Below, one piece after another: positions 18,713 through 28,885 of a DNA stretch of 43,932 nucleotides. The translations under genes and the position numbers were made by a program. The DNA lies in NCBI GenBank assembly GCA_031275285.1, contig JAISOY010000093.1, forward strand, positions 1 to 43,932, given 5' to 3'. The notes under the pieces are model-generated. The model searched no databases and was not told the DNA's origin. It was given only the letters and a program-made list of their open reading frames with translations. Position 1 is the stretch's first letter. Every line of letters starts with the position of its first letter. Source of the DNA: Bacteroidales bacterium (GTDB lineage: Bacteria > Bacteroidota > Bacteroidia > Bacteroidales > UBA4181).

Positions 18713-20413
18713 TTAAGGACGGATCGATACTTTGTTTTGATGTTTTTGTATTTTTTTCTCTAAATTTTCTTTTTCCCTGAGTCGCGGAATTTCCTTAGAA
18801 AGAGCCATTTTCCAATAAGAGACAGCCTGATCCGGTTCTTCCCGGGATTCGTACCAGTCTCCCAGCAAATGATATACATCATACATTTCCGGATTACTGG
18901 ATATAAAGCGATCCCTGAATGATTCATCAACCGTTATCTCATTTTTCTTACTTATACCGGCTTTTAAAGAATCACGCATCTGCCTGTACTGTAAAAAATG
19001 GGCATAATCAATGGAATATAAGAGGGTGTCGGCTGGTATATTTTCCGCAGCATAAGACAAATCTTTAGCTTGAAGAAGACGGTCAGCGGTCATGGTGAAA
19101 ATGCTGTCCATCCGGTAAGCTTTCATTTCCCCCAGCTGATATGGATGGGTAGACACTATAAATTTCTTTTCAGAAGGATGGAATATTACAGAATGATGTG
19201 CGATCAACTGATTGATGGATTTTTCATTTCCGTATCCGATATGCTTATCATTCAGACCTCTTGTTTCCCGAAGTATTGACGCTGTTAAATGTTCGTCCAC
19301 CCCACTTTTTCCTTCCAATAATTCACGGACCCGTGCATAACGGTATGGACTGTCGCTTTCCCTGATATTTTCGATATTCATTGCATCATCAGCAAAAGCT
19401 TTGCCCTGAAAATGGTTGGTACACACGATCTGGTTCCCTGATGAAGTATACAATGCAGTTTTCTCCGGTGTTTTTTCAATGACAGCTGCTTTATTGTCTG
19501 AAAGAGAGCCGATCAAAAAGGACTCGGAAACAAAAACCTGTCGTTTCCCTGCAATTCGTTGCGCTTCTTGTATTGTGGATGCATATTGCAGGATTTCCCG
19601 TGCCAGCAAAGAAACAGGCATGGCAGAACTGGTCGGGATACCGGATTTGGCGGCATTGATCGTTACCGTCAATCCTTTTTCGTTCATGCCCGACAATACA
19701 CCGCACATCCCTGCCCAACCAATCATTACAAACGGATAACCCGTGTCCGGATTAACAAAACACAACAATTTGTTCTCAGCAAAACGTTCACCGGCATGAA
19801 AATCGAAATTACGGCCTATGAGCAGCTGATTGTCTTGTGTCCGGTTGTCCCATAGGGCAAATGAAGTACAACCCACCAGATTCATGTTCTGTAGGGCATG
19901 TCCGATATCGTGTGCTGCATGATAGTTGAGTTGCCGCAAATAGGCAGGAGCAATAAAATCAAAACGGGAAGAGGTCGATAAAGAAACGCCATAAATTTCC
20001 TGTTGGTATTCTTCCGGAATATATTCGGGTAAATTCCGGTTGAAAAAAGCAACAAAATAACGCAAAAAATTGAGGTAAGAAGGAGACGGGACATATTGAT
20101 TGATCATCTCAACAAAAGCATCCTCCTGGTATTCGAGCAATTCCCTGGTCAGTTTTCCGAAAGCTACACCACGTTCAAAAGCGTTTCCTTCCAGATAGAC
20201 TTCCCACAATCCGCCGGGACTCCGATGTAACCAGTTATTACCGACAAAATATAAACTATCATTTACCTGTGTTCGCTGCCATTGTATACAAGTCGTATCT
20301 TTGATGTCTGGCGGAGGAATATGAATGTTCCGTATATAAACGACAGCCACTATGATTAAGATCATGAAAACAGCCAGTATCACTAATAATATATGCCGGA
20401 ATTTTATCTTCAT
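18713..20413 (-). CDS. C45-family acyltransferase/peptidase-like membrane-anchored protein
   Basis: N-terminal nucleophile hydrolase of the C45 (acyl-CoA:6-aminopenicillanate acyltransferase-like) type, 566 residues. Residues 7-27 form an uncleaved-looking membrane anchor, so the enzyme should face the periplasm. The hydrolase core contains GNAFERGVAFG, the likely autoprocessing nucleophile Cys182 in LVGCTSFALWDN, GRNFDFHAG (200-208) and GMNEKGLTVTINA. The last 110 residues are helical and contain a TPR-like piece (YHLLGDWYESREEPDQAVSYW). Autocleavage before Cys182 is expected from the family; the substrate is unknown, and choloylglycine-hydrolase-like amidase or transacylase roles are possible. 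CvpA and GT5-like genes precede it, with only 26 bp to the CvpA gene. Confidence 0.8.
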   Translation of the reverse strand: MKIKFRHILLVILAVFMILIIVAVVYIRNIHIPPPDIKDTTCIQWQRTQVNDSLYFVGNNWLHRSPGGLWEVYLEGNAFERGVAFGKLTRELLEYQEDAFVEMINQYVPSPSYLNFLRYFVAFFNRNLPEYIPEEYQQEIYGVSLSTSSRFDFIAPAYLRQLNYHAAHDIGHALQNMNLVGCTSFALWDNRTQDNQLLIGRNFDFHAGERFAENKLLCFVNPDTGYPFVMIGWAGMCGVLSGMNEKGLTVTINAAKSGIPTSSAMPVSLLAREILQYASTIQEAQRIAGKRQVFVSESFLIGSLSDNKAAVIEKTPEKTALYTSSGNQIVCTNHFQGKAFADDAMNIENIRESDSPYRYARVRELLEGKSGVDEHLTASILRETRGLNDKHIGYGNEKSINQLIAHHSVIFHPSEKKFIVSTHPYQLGEMKAYRMDSIFTMTADRLLQAKDLSYAAENIPADTLLYSIDYAHFLQYRQMRDSLKAGISKKNEITVDESFRDRFISSNPEMYDVYHLLGDWYESREEPDQAVSYWKMALSKEIPRLREKENLEKKIQKHQNKVSIRP

Positions 20414-20439
20414 CTTACTGTTTGAATCTGTGAAAAAAA

Positions 20440-20958
20440 TCAGAGAACGCCCTGCATCAGGTTGTCTTTTACCTTTTCAAAAAACTTTTCCGGAAAAATA
20501 ACTGGTGCCAGCTTTCCGACCGGTTCGTATAGATACGTTCTTTCCAGTTGTTCTTCGGATATGAAATGTTTCTGGTCATTGATCTTATTGAGCAATACAA
20601 TGATCAGACTTAATATAATGGCGTTGGCAAATATTCCGAATGTAGCGCCGGCTAAGCGGTTAATCAGCCCAAGTGTTGCTACATTAGCCAGTTTGGTGAC
20701 AATATATCCGGTCAGGTACACCAATATCAACACAATTAAAAAGACAATCACAAAAGAGACAATGGAACATGCCAGTTCGCCGATATTAAAATGTTGCATC
20801 AATAAAGGAGATACCTTTCCCGAGAGAGTGAATCCACCCCAGATACCAAGGATCAGTGCGATAATAGCAAAACTTTGAATGATAAATCCCTTTTTGAATC
20901 CCTTATACGCACCCCATCCCAGACACACCAGAATAATGATGTCGATTACATAATTCAT
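20440..20958 (-). CDS. CvpA family inner-membrane protein
   Basis: Membrane protein of 172 residues with four predicted helices (about 3-20, 27-50, 62-88, 104-125) and the CvpA-family start DIIILVCLGWGAYKGFKKGF. Members are linked to colicin V export, biofilm and envelope stress; the mechanism is not established. It lies 26 bp upstream of the C45 gene and 57 bp downstream of the GT5-like gene on the same strand, consistent with a three-gene transcript. Confidence 0.88.
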   Translation of the reverse strand: MNYVIDIIILVCLGWGAYKGFKKGFIIQSFAIIALILGIWGGFTLSGKVSPLLMQHFNIGELACSIVSFVIVFLIVLILVYLTGYIVTKLANVATLGLINRLAGATFGIFANAIILSLIIVLLNKINDQKHFISEEQLERTYLYEPVGKLAPVIFPEKFFEKVKDNLMQGVL

Positions 20959-21015
20959 GATATGGAAAGGGTTAATGGTAATAGAACAGGATAGTATACA
21001 TCCAAAGAAAGGGTA

Positions 21016-21810
21016 CTAGGGCATAATTTTTTCATAAAAGGCCCCGTAATCCTGGATATAAGTATCGTTATGATGTTGAATGACCGGTTTTTTAGTAGAA
21101 TCGAGATATTCCAGTACTTCAGGATGGACAGAATCGCCTACGGTTATAAAGCCATCCGAAAAGTTGATTGCCAGCTTACTTAAAGCCACATAGTCGGCAT
21201 CGTTCAAGACGGCTACATCTTTTTTAGACACGCCGTCGGTAATTGCTTTTGTTTTGAAATCCGGGGCAAAGGAACCGTCAAAAGCATCACCGTATAAAGA
21301 ATATACAACTTTAGCCTTGGAAAACAGAGGATCTTCTCGGAAAGCCTTTTTCACATAGAGGGGTACTAATCCTGTGAACCACCCATGGCAATGCACTACA
21401 TTCGGAACCCAGCGTAATTTACGAACTGTTTCCAAAACGCCACGTGCAAAGAAAATAGCCCGCTCATCATTATCCGGGAAATATCCATCCTTATCATCAG
21501 ATAAAATGTTTTTCCTTCCGAAATAATCATCATTATCAATGAAATAAACCTGCATCCTTGCCGATTGGATGGAAGCTACTTTGATGATCAACGGGTGATC
21601 AGTGTCATTAATGATCAGGTTCATCCCCGATAACCGAATTACCTCATGCAATTGGTTTCTTCGCTCATTAATACAACCATACCTAGGCATAAATGTCCGG
21701 ATTTCTTTCCCTTGTTCCTGGATTCCCTGCGGTAAATTTCGACAGATAACCGACATTTCTGTTTCGGGAAGGTATGGTGTAATTTCTTGAGCTATAAATA
21801 ATACCTTCAT
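21016..21810 (-). CDS. glycogen/starch-synthase-like protein, GT5 N-terminal domain only
   Basis: A 264-residue protein matching only the N-terminal Rossmann half of glycogen synthase (full enzymes are about 470-550 residues). It keeps VLFIAQEITPY, PNVVHCHGWFTGLVPLYVKKAF and DGFITVGDSV. The usual KxGGLGDV ADP-glucose loop is replaced by PETEMSVIC, and the second GT-B domain with the catalytic Glu is absent. It therefore probably does not transfer glucose. Shortened proteins of this type recur in Bacteroidetes genomes, so this looks like a stable family and not a fresh truncation; the role is unknown. A TATCTTTG promoter lies 37 bp upstream. Confidence 0.8.
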   Translation of the reverse strand: MKVLFIAQEITPYLPETEMSVICRNLPQGIQEQGKEIRTFMPRYGCINERRNQLHEVIRLSGMNLIINDTDHPLIIKVASIQSARMQVYFIDNDDYFGRKNILSDDKDGYFPDNDERAIFFARGVLETVRKLRWVPNVVHCHGWFTGLVPLYVKKAFREDPLFSKAKVVYSLYGDAFDGSFAPDFKTKAITDGVSKKDVAVLNDADYVALSKLAINFSDGFITVGDSVHPEVLEYLDSTKKPVIQHHNDTYIQDYGAFYEKIMP

Positions 21811-21846
21811 GCTTCTTTTGTAAAAATACTAATAAAAATAATTGTG

Positions 21847-21879
21847 CAAAGATAATAAAAAAAAATCGAATATAAACAA
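21847..21879 (-). promoter_or_regulatory. promoter of the GT5-like gene
   Basis: Minus strand: TTG (21877-21879), 22-bp spacer, then TATCTTTG (21847-21854), an exact TAnnTTTG -7 box. The start codon at 21810 is 36 bp further on. Confidence 0.55.
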
Positions 21880-22011
21880 TACCCCAAGTGTAGAAAAAAG
21901 CAAAATTCCTCTATTGATCTGATATTATGCTAATTGGAAAAATAGCCCATGAGTTTTAGGAAAAGTGAATAGCATTTTACGGTCTGGTAACCGGTTCTTC
22001 AAATTAATGAT

Positions 22012-22019
22012 TACATTTG
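22012..22019 (+). promoter_or_regulatory. promoter -7 box of cardiolipin synthase
   Basis: TACATTTG fits the TAnnTTTG consensus and lies 37 bp before the ATG at 22057. No convincing -33 box is visible. Confidence 0.45.
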
Positions 22020-22056
22020 TTGCTTATCCGGCATGCCGCAACGTTAGATTTTGCTT

Positions 22057-23514
22057 ATGACAAAATTGGTTTTTATTATTGAACTGGTATATATTGTAAT
22101 GGTCCTTGTGGTTTCTATTAAGGCCATTTATGATACGCACGATTCCGTAAAAGCACTGGGTTATGTACTGATCATTATCTTTATTCCCGTCGTAGGTATC
22201 CTGTTTTATGTCTCATTCGGGCTTAATTACCGCAAACGTAAGTTATACAGTAAAAAGATCATTTATAATGACGCCCTGTTCGAGCAGGTCAAACAGTATA
22301 CCCTACTTTCTTCGCACCAGGAAATGGAGAAACACAAAGATTTACTGGGAGATAAGGTTGGAATTGCGGAAATGATGCTTTCCAAGTCCCGGCTTCCTCT
22401 TTTCCCGGTGGAAGATGTAAAACTGCTGGTCAATGGTGAAGAAAAATTCCCTGAAGTATTTGAAGTACTTGAAAAAGCAAAACATCACATTCATATCGAG
22501 TATTATATCTATGCCAATGATGAAATCGGAAATAAAGTAAAGGACATTTTGATAAGAAAAGCCAAGGAAGGTGTAGAGGTCAGATTTATTTATGATGATT
22601 TCGGATCAAGGCGACTGGGAAAAATGGAAAAAGAACTTCGTGCGGCAGGGGCAGAAGTATATCCGTTCTATAAAATTATTATCCCGATGCTGGCCAGTAG
22701 GATGAACTACCGGAATCACCGTAAAATTATTGTAGTAGACGGAAAATATGGCTTTGTCGGAGGAATCAACATAGATGACCGTTATATCAACAATGGAAAA
22801 AACCGGCTTTTCTGGCGGGATACTCATCTGATGGTGAAAGGACAGGCTATTTTCGGGTTACAATATACTTTTATCGGGGACTGGAACTTTTGTGCCGGAC
22901 AACAGCTGGAATTATCCGAAGCATATTTTCCTATTCATACTATGACCCCGGATTCATTACGTCCAAATTCGTTAGTACAAATGGTTGACAGCGGTCCCGA
23001 TTCGGAACTGGCCAATATCATGCTGACTTTTATGGGCGCTATTGCTATTGCCAAGAACCGGGTGTATATCACTACGCCATATTTCATTCCGAACGGGACC
23101 ATCATGAATGCCATCAAATTTGCTGCATTGAAAGGAGTAGATGTACGTTTGCTCGTACCCGGCATATCCGACTCCCGATTCGTTAATGCCGCATCCTGCT
23201 CCAACTATCGTGAATTACTGGATGTAGGGGTCAGGATTTACCGCTACCAGAAAGGATTCGTACATTCCAAAACCATGGTAGTAGACGATAATCTATCCAT
23301 TATCGGTTCGGCCAATATGGATATACGAAGTTATGATCTGGATTTTGAAATCAATGCTTCAGTTTTCGACAAAAAATTGAACAAAGAGCTGGCAGATGTT
23401 TTTATGGACGATATCAGTGAAAGCATCGAACTGGACCTGATGATATGGAAACGACGCAGTCGGCTGGTCAAGCTGGGTGAACGGATCGCCAGATTACTTT
23501 CTCCATTATTGTAG
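22057..23514 (+). CDS. cls: cardiolipin synthase, phospholipase D superfamily
   Basis: Inner-membrane enzyme that joins phosphatidylglycerol units (or a related donor) into cardiolipin. From the ATG at 22057 it has 485 residues; an upstream in-frame TTG at 22051 would add only two. Two N-terminal membrane helices (about 4-24 and 35-55) precede the catalytic part. The two HKD motifs are complete: NHRKIIVVDGKYGFVGG (about 220-236) and VHSKTMVVDDNLSIIGSANM (about 402-421). The length and layout are those of ClsA-type proteins. It begins the plus-strand half of the window and is followed by gdhA under a separate promoter. Confidence 0.95.
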   Translation: MTKLVFIIELVYIVMVLVVSIKAIYDTHDSVKALGYVLIIIFIPVVGILFYVSFGLNYRKRKLYSKKIIYNDALFEQVKQYTLLSSHQEMEKHKDLLGDKVGIAEMMLSKSRLPLFPVEDVKLLVNGEEKFPEVFEVLEKAKHHIHIEYYIYANDEIGNKVKDILIRKAKEGVEVRFIYDDFGSRRLGKMEKELRAAGAEVYPFYKIIIPMLASRMNYRNHRKIIVVDGKYGFVGGINIDDRYINNGKNRLFWRDTHLMVKGQAIFGLQYTFIGDWNFCAGQQLELSEAYFPIHTMTPDSLRPNSLVQMVDSGPDSELANIMLTFMGAIAIAKNRVYITTPYFIPNGTIMNAIKFAALKGVDVRLLVPGISDSRFVNAASCSNYRELLDVGVRIYRYQKGFVHSKTMVVDDNLSIIGSANMDIRSYDLDFEINASVFDKKLNKELADVFMDDISESIELDLMIWKRRSRLVKLGERIARLLSPLL

Positions 23515-23532
23515 TTGATACCCGGATGATCT

Positions 23533-23588
23533 TTCATTCATAAAATAACGGTTTTTTACAGAATTCATTCATAAAATAACGGTTTTTT
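23533..23588. repeat. 25-bp direct repeat, two copies
   Basis: The same 25 bases occur at 23533-23557 and 23564-23588, separated by 6 bases (period 31). Each has an ATTCATAAAATAACGG core followed by six T. They lie between cls and gdhA, just after the cls stop. The T-runs might help terminate transcription, but there is no stem. Confidence 0.75.
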
Positions 23589-23692
23589 CGACTTCACACC
23601 CAGTTATTGCTTACAAATTGTAAGCCACCACACCACAAGTACAGGAAGGTTTTTACCCGAAGAACCTATTTACAACACATATTTTTGAATGA

Positions 23693-25129
<1,437 letters not shown>

Positions 25130-25190
25130 AATGCTCCTGATCGACTGAAACTCCTTAATACTACATTTTATTTTAAAAATTGTAAATGCC

Positions 25191-25206
25191 ACCGGTAAAA
25201 ACCGGT
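25191..25206 (+). terminator. weak hairpin after gdhA
   Basis: ACCGGT-AAAA-ACCGGT forms a 6-bp stem with a 4-base loop, 61 bp past the gdhA stop. It is followed by an AT-rich stretch without a clean T-run. It is a possible terminator only. Confidence 0.35.
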
Positions 25207-25635
25207 ATTAAATTTTGTGTGTCCCATAAATATAGGGTTTATTTGGAGAAAAAATCACACATACATTTTACTTCCTTAAACCTGATAAACAGCTATATGC
25301 CTTCACACAAAATAAAAAAGATATTGAAATCCAGATATCTGCTTATCTCCCTCTGGTATTGACAGGAAATACCCGGAAAATATTGATCATTTTGTCTGTT
25401 TTACCCTCCCCCACTAATACCGTTTTCTCAATCTACATTCGAACATTTTAAAGAAAGATATATATCCTTACCAAAGAGTATTTTTCCACTTTTAAACACC
25501 CTTATATGTTTAAAAAATATCTATCTTTGATCAGAATATTTCGATTTATTTCGATTTATATTTTGATCGGGTTTTGATTTAACAATTGATCGTACGGTAA
25601 TTTGTATAAAGAAAAGTATCAATTCATTGAATATT
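25207..25635. other. AT-rich intergenic region without a gene
   Basis: No open frame with coding character was found on either strand. It holds a TATCTTTG -7 box at 25522-25529, 106 bp before the next start. It also holds a short 10-bp tandem duplication (TTCGATTTAT twice) around 25539-25560. A small RNA cannot be excluded by eye. Confidence 0.5.
25522..25529 (+). promoter_or_regulatory. promoter -7 box for the GDPD gene
   Basis: TATCTTTG, an exact TAnnTTTG match on the plus strand, leaves a leader of about 100 bases before the ATG at 25636. There is no clear -33 box. Confidence 0.4.
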
Positions 25636-26454
25636 ATGCGGGATTTTTCAGTTATTGCATTAATTTTCATATGTTGTATGACAGCATGTCACACCAAAAG
25701 ACAAGGAAAGTTCCAATTTCATAAAAATCCGGTGATCGCTCACCGGGGAGCCTGGAAAAACACCGGACATCCTCAAAATTCAATTGCTTCGCTTCGGGCT
25801 ACGATAGCATTGAATTGTCATGGATCGGAACTGGATGTTCATCTCACGGCTGATGACTCATTGGTTGTATACCATGATCTGACACATCATGGTATGGTAA
25901 TAGATTCGACCAGATATAGCGACCTGATAAAAATACCCTTAAAAAACGGAGAGAAAATACCGACTTTACATGAGTACCTTTCAGAAGGAATGAAACAAGC
26001 ACAAACGAAACTGATCATTGATATCAAAACGCCTAAATATACACCACGTGCCCTTGAAAATGCAAAAGCGATATTAGCAAAAGTAAAAGAAATGAAAGCC
26101 GAACCCTGGGTTGAATTCCTTGTAGGAGATCTGGATGCCCTTGACATGTTACTGGCTAATACTACCCTTCCTGTTGCTTATCTGGGACGCTGGAAGAATG
26201 AATTGAAAGAAATGTATCCTGAAGAGATACTAAAGAGAAGAGTTAAATATCTGGATTATCAGGATGTTCATTATAAAGAACATCCTGATTGGATAGATGT
26301 ATTCAAAAAGAACGGGATACATCTGAATGCCTGGACTGTGAACAAGGAAGAAGATATGATGTGGTTCATTGAACAAAACTTCGATTATATCACCACCGAT
26401 GAACCGGAAAAACTACTTGACATCTGGAATCAATCAGACAAAAACAAACAATAA
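25636..26454 (+). CDS. glycerophosphodiester phosphodiesterase family lipoprotein
   Basis: Predicted periplasmic lipoprotein (lipobox MTAC, Cys18) of 272 residues that would hydrolyse glycerophosphodiesters to glycerol-3-phosphate and alcohol. The GDPD barrel shows VIAHRGAW (His36, Arg37), ELDVHLT (Glu65, Asp67), VVYHD (His80) and KLIIDIKTP, and ends with LNAWTVN and DYITTDEP. In the first motif the usual metal-binding Glu of ENT is Gln47 (PQNSIASL), so metal binding may be altered. The frame also opens at a TTG (25627), but the ATG gives a clean signal peptide. A GH42 remnant follows after 8 bp. Confidence 0.88.
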   Translation: MRDFSVIALIFICCMTACHTKRQGKFQFHKNPVIAHRGAWKNTGHPQNSIASLRATIALNCHGSELDVHLTADDSLVVYHDLTHHGMVIDSTRYSDLIKIPLKNGEKIPTLHEYLSEGMKQAQTKLIIDIKTPKYTPRALENAKAILAKVKEMKAEPWVEFLVGDLDALDMLLANTTLPVAYLGRWKNELKEMYPEEILKRRVKYLDYQDVHYKEHPDWIDVFKKNGIHLNAWTVNKEEDMMWFIEQNFDYITTDEPEKLLDIWNQSDKNKQ

Positions 26455-26462
26455 ATAAGATC

Positions 26463-26815
26463 ATGAAGAAGTGGCGGTTTCTCTTTTTTTTTTACCATGG
26501 ATAATTTTCGTTAAAGATATCACGGCTCAGGAAGCCCAACGTTTTTTCAAGACCGAAGACCTGATGACTTTCGGCACCTATTATTATCCGGAACAATGGA
26601 ATGAAAGTCAATGGGAACGTGACATCAAAAAAATGGCTGAAATGGGTTTCTGTTTCACTCATTACGGTGAGTTTGCCTGGTCATCCATGGAACCCGAAGA
26701 AGGAAAATATGACTTTACATGGTTGGATAAATCGGTCGAACTAGCAAAAAAATATGGACTTAAAGTGATCATGTGCACCCCGTCGGCCACACCTCCTACT
26801 ATATGGAAATGAGTA
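26463..26815 (+). pseudogene. GH42 beta-galactosidase, truncated and frameshifted
   Basis: Only the first 115 or so codons of a family 42 beta-galactosidase remain (normal length about 650-700). The ATG at 26463 starts a signal peptide (MKKWRFLF) but runs into a tract of ten T at 26484-26493. There the frame shifts by one base relative to the rest (PWIIFVKDITAQEAQRFF). The following sequence is clear GH42: FGTYYYPEQWNESQWERD, MAEMGF, HYGEFAWSSMEPEEG and CTPSATPPT. A TGA then ends it, and no further GH42 sequence follows. Inference: deletion of the catalytic half plus a slip in the homopolymer. A GTG at 26471 restores the second frame, but no functional enzyme is possible. Confidence 0.85.
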
Positions 26816-27025
26816 ATGAGAATCTACCAGTTCAACGTTTAACGTTCTTTAACATATATCATTCCGGGGTCCGGCCAACATCAGTTATAACCTTGAATTC
26901 TTTCACTTTATTCAAGTCATATGATCGCGAGTTAGTCATACTTAATTGAACGGTGGTATCCGGAAACGGATCATCATTTTTTTTCAACCGCTTTTTTTCT
27001 AAATTGCATTTTTATTTTTACACCA
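26816..27025. other. spacer with weak terminator
   Basis: Non-coding. It contains a 5-bp stem with a GAAA loop at 26958-26971 followed by eight T at 26977-26984, a possible rho-independent terminator for the GDPD/GH42-remnant unit. No clear promoter box was found for the next gene. Confidence 0.35.
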
Positions 27026-28885
27026 ATGATCATGAAAAAACTTTTCCTGTGTTTCTTTCTTGTAGTATGGGTGATTTTTCCGAATCATGCTGTACAATAT
27101 CCTAAAACAGACAATACCGTAAGGATCATGAGTTATAATATCCGTAATGCCCGGGGGCTGGATAATGTAACCGATTATAACCGGATAGCAGATATCATCA
27201 ATAAGGTATCGCCGGATGTGGTAGCCTTGCAGGAACTGGACAGTGTGACCAACCGGAGTAAACAGGTAGATGTACTTTCACAACTGGGTGACCTGACAAA
27301 AATGTATACTGTTTATGGCGCTTCCATCCCTTATGATGGCGGTAAATACGGAATTGGTATCTTATCCAAAGAAAAACCGTTATCATGGAAACGCATTTCC
27401 CTTCCCGGAAGAGAGGAAGCCAGATCATTGTTAATTGCCGAATTTGAGCAGTATATTGTTTGTTGTACGCATTTTTCATTAAAAGCTGAAGACAGGCGGA
27501 CATCCGTAGAGATGATCCGTCATGCAGTCTCTTCGTATGACAAACCGGTATTTCTCGCAGGAGACATGAATGCAACACCTGAATCAGATGTTTTTACTTC
27601 CTTATCTGAGGACTGGATAGCACTTAATAATCTAAAACAGTTCACCATCCCGGCCAATGAGCCGAGAGAAACCATTGATTACATATTTGGCTATAAACAG
27701 AAGGGACAGGTATATTCGGTGCATCAGGCAAGAGTATTGAAAGAACCGGTAGCCTCAGACCATTTACCGCTTTTTGTGGATGTAAGGTTGGCCGCAGAAA
27801 AGGATAAAATATTCCGGACACCTGCTTATCTTCAGAACATGTCGAATGATGGAGTGAGTGTAATGTGGCTGACCCATGTTCCCTGCCATAGCTGGGTGGA
27901 ATATGGCACTGACAGTACCGACATGCGACCGGTACAGTCCTGGGAGGAAGGTATTGCCATGGCCAACAATACATTGAACCGGATCCATCTATCCGGATTG
28001 AAGCCGGGAACACGTTATTATTACAGGATTTACTCCCGTGAAATAACCCTTTACCAACCGTATAAGAAAGAATTCGGAAATACGGTAGCAAGCAAAGTGG
28101 CCAGTTTTAAAACATGGGATGATCAAAACACCGATTTTACAGCCGTTATTTTTAACGATCTGCATGATAGGTATGCCTTATTTGACAAATTATACGAACA
28201 GGTCAAAAATGTCCCTTATGATGTGGTCTTTTTTAATGGCGACTGTATTGCCGACGTACAGAGTGAAGAAGCTGCCGTACGGAGTATTTCCCATTACAGC
28301 AAAGGTATCGGTTCCCAATATATACCGAGCATTTACCTGAGAGGTAACCACGAAAACCGGGGAGGATACTCCATGTTTCTCTGGAATTTACTGGGAAAAG
28401 TAAGTGAACACTCCTATGGTTCATTTAATATCGGTGATACCCGTTTTGTTCTGCTTGATTGTGGTGAAGATAAACCGGACGATCATTGGGTGTATTATGG
28501 CTTGAACGATTTTACACAATACCGGAAAGACCAGGCTGATTTTCTTCGTAAAGAAGTGGGATCAAAAGAATTTAAAAAGGCATCAAAACGGGTATTATTG
28601 CATCATATTCCCATATACGGTATGGGAGAGAAATCTTTCAATCCATGTCTGGAATACTGGGGAGGAATTTTGTCGAAAACACCTTTTAATATTTGCCTGA
28701 ACGCTCATATGCACCGGTATAGATACATGCCTAAAGGAGAAGCAGGTAATAATTTTCCGGTAATCATTGGTGGCGGAAACCAGGAAAAAGATGCCACTGT
28801 AATGATCCTGCAGAAAAAGGATAAAAAAATGACACTGAAAGTTTTGAATGCCAATGGTGAAGAGATCTTGAACCTGGACCTATAA
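27026..28885 (+). CDS. EEP-family phosphoesterase fused to a calcineurin-like phosphoesterase
   Basis: Secreted protein of 619 residues with two different phosphoesterase domains. After a signal peptide (about 1-23), residues 31-255 are an endonuclease/exonuclease/phosphatase domain: MSYNIRNARG (Asn38), VALQELD (Glu70), LAGDMNATP (Asp180, Asn182) and SDHLPL (Asp245, His246). Residues about 265-363 form a fibronectin-III-like, purple-acid-phosphatase N-type domain (MWLTHVPCHSWVEYG, LSGLKPGTRYYYRI). Residues 370-600 are a metallophosphoesterase: NDLHD (378-381), NGD (404-406), GNHE (440-443), HHIP (526-529) and NAHMHRY (559-565). All metal ligands appear present in both. It might strip phosphate from phosphodiesters in two steps, first to a monoester and then to free phosphate. 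A second ATG at 27032 is an equally good start. Confidence 0.85.
   Translation: MIMKKLFLCFFLVVWVIFPNHAVQYPKTDNTVRIMSYNIRNARGLDNVTDYNRIADIINKVSPDVVALQELDSVTNRSKQVDVLSQLGDLTKMYTVYGASIPYDGGKYGIGILSKEKPLSWKRISLPGREEARSLLIAEFEQYIVCCTHFSLKAEDRRTSVEMIRHAVSSYDKPVFLAGDMNATPESDVFTSLSEDWIALNNLKQFTIPANEPRETIDYIFGYKQKGQVYSVHQARVLKEPVASDHLPLFVDVRLAAEKDKIFRTPAYLQNMSNDGVSVMWLTHVPCHSWVEYGTDSTDMRPVQSWEEGIAMANNTLNRIHLSGLKPGTRYYYRIYSREITLYQPYKKEFGNTVASKVASFKTWDDQNTDFTAVIFNDLHDRYALFDKLYEQVKNVPYDVVFFNGDCIADVQSEEAAVRSISHYSKGIGSQYIPSIYLRGNHENRGGYSMFLWNLLGKVSEHSYGSFNIGDTRFVLLDCGEDKPDDHWVYYGLNDFTQYRKDQADFLRKEVGSKEFKKASKRVLLHHIPIYGMGEKSFNPCLEYWGGILSKTPFNICLNAHMHRYRYMPKGEAGNNFPVIIGGGNQEKDATVMILQKKDKKMTLKVLNANGEEILNLDL

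Noticed and set aside
23533..23588. Possible CRISPR-like repeat pair
   Set aside because: Only two units with a 6-base spacing, no spacer-length gap, no further units and no cas genes.
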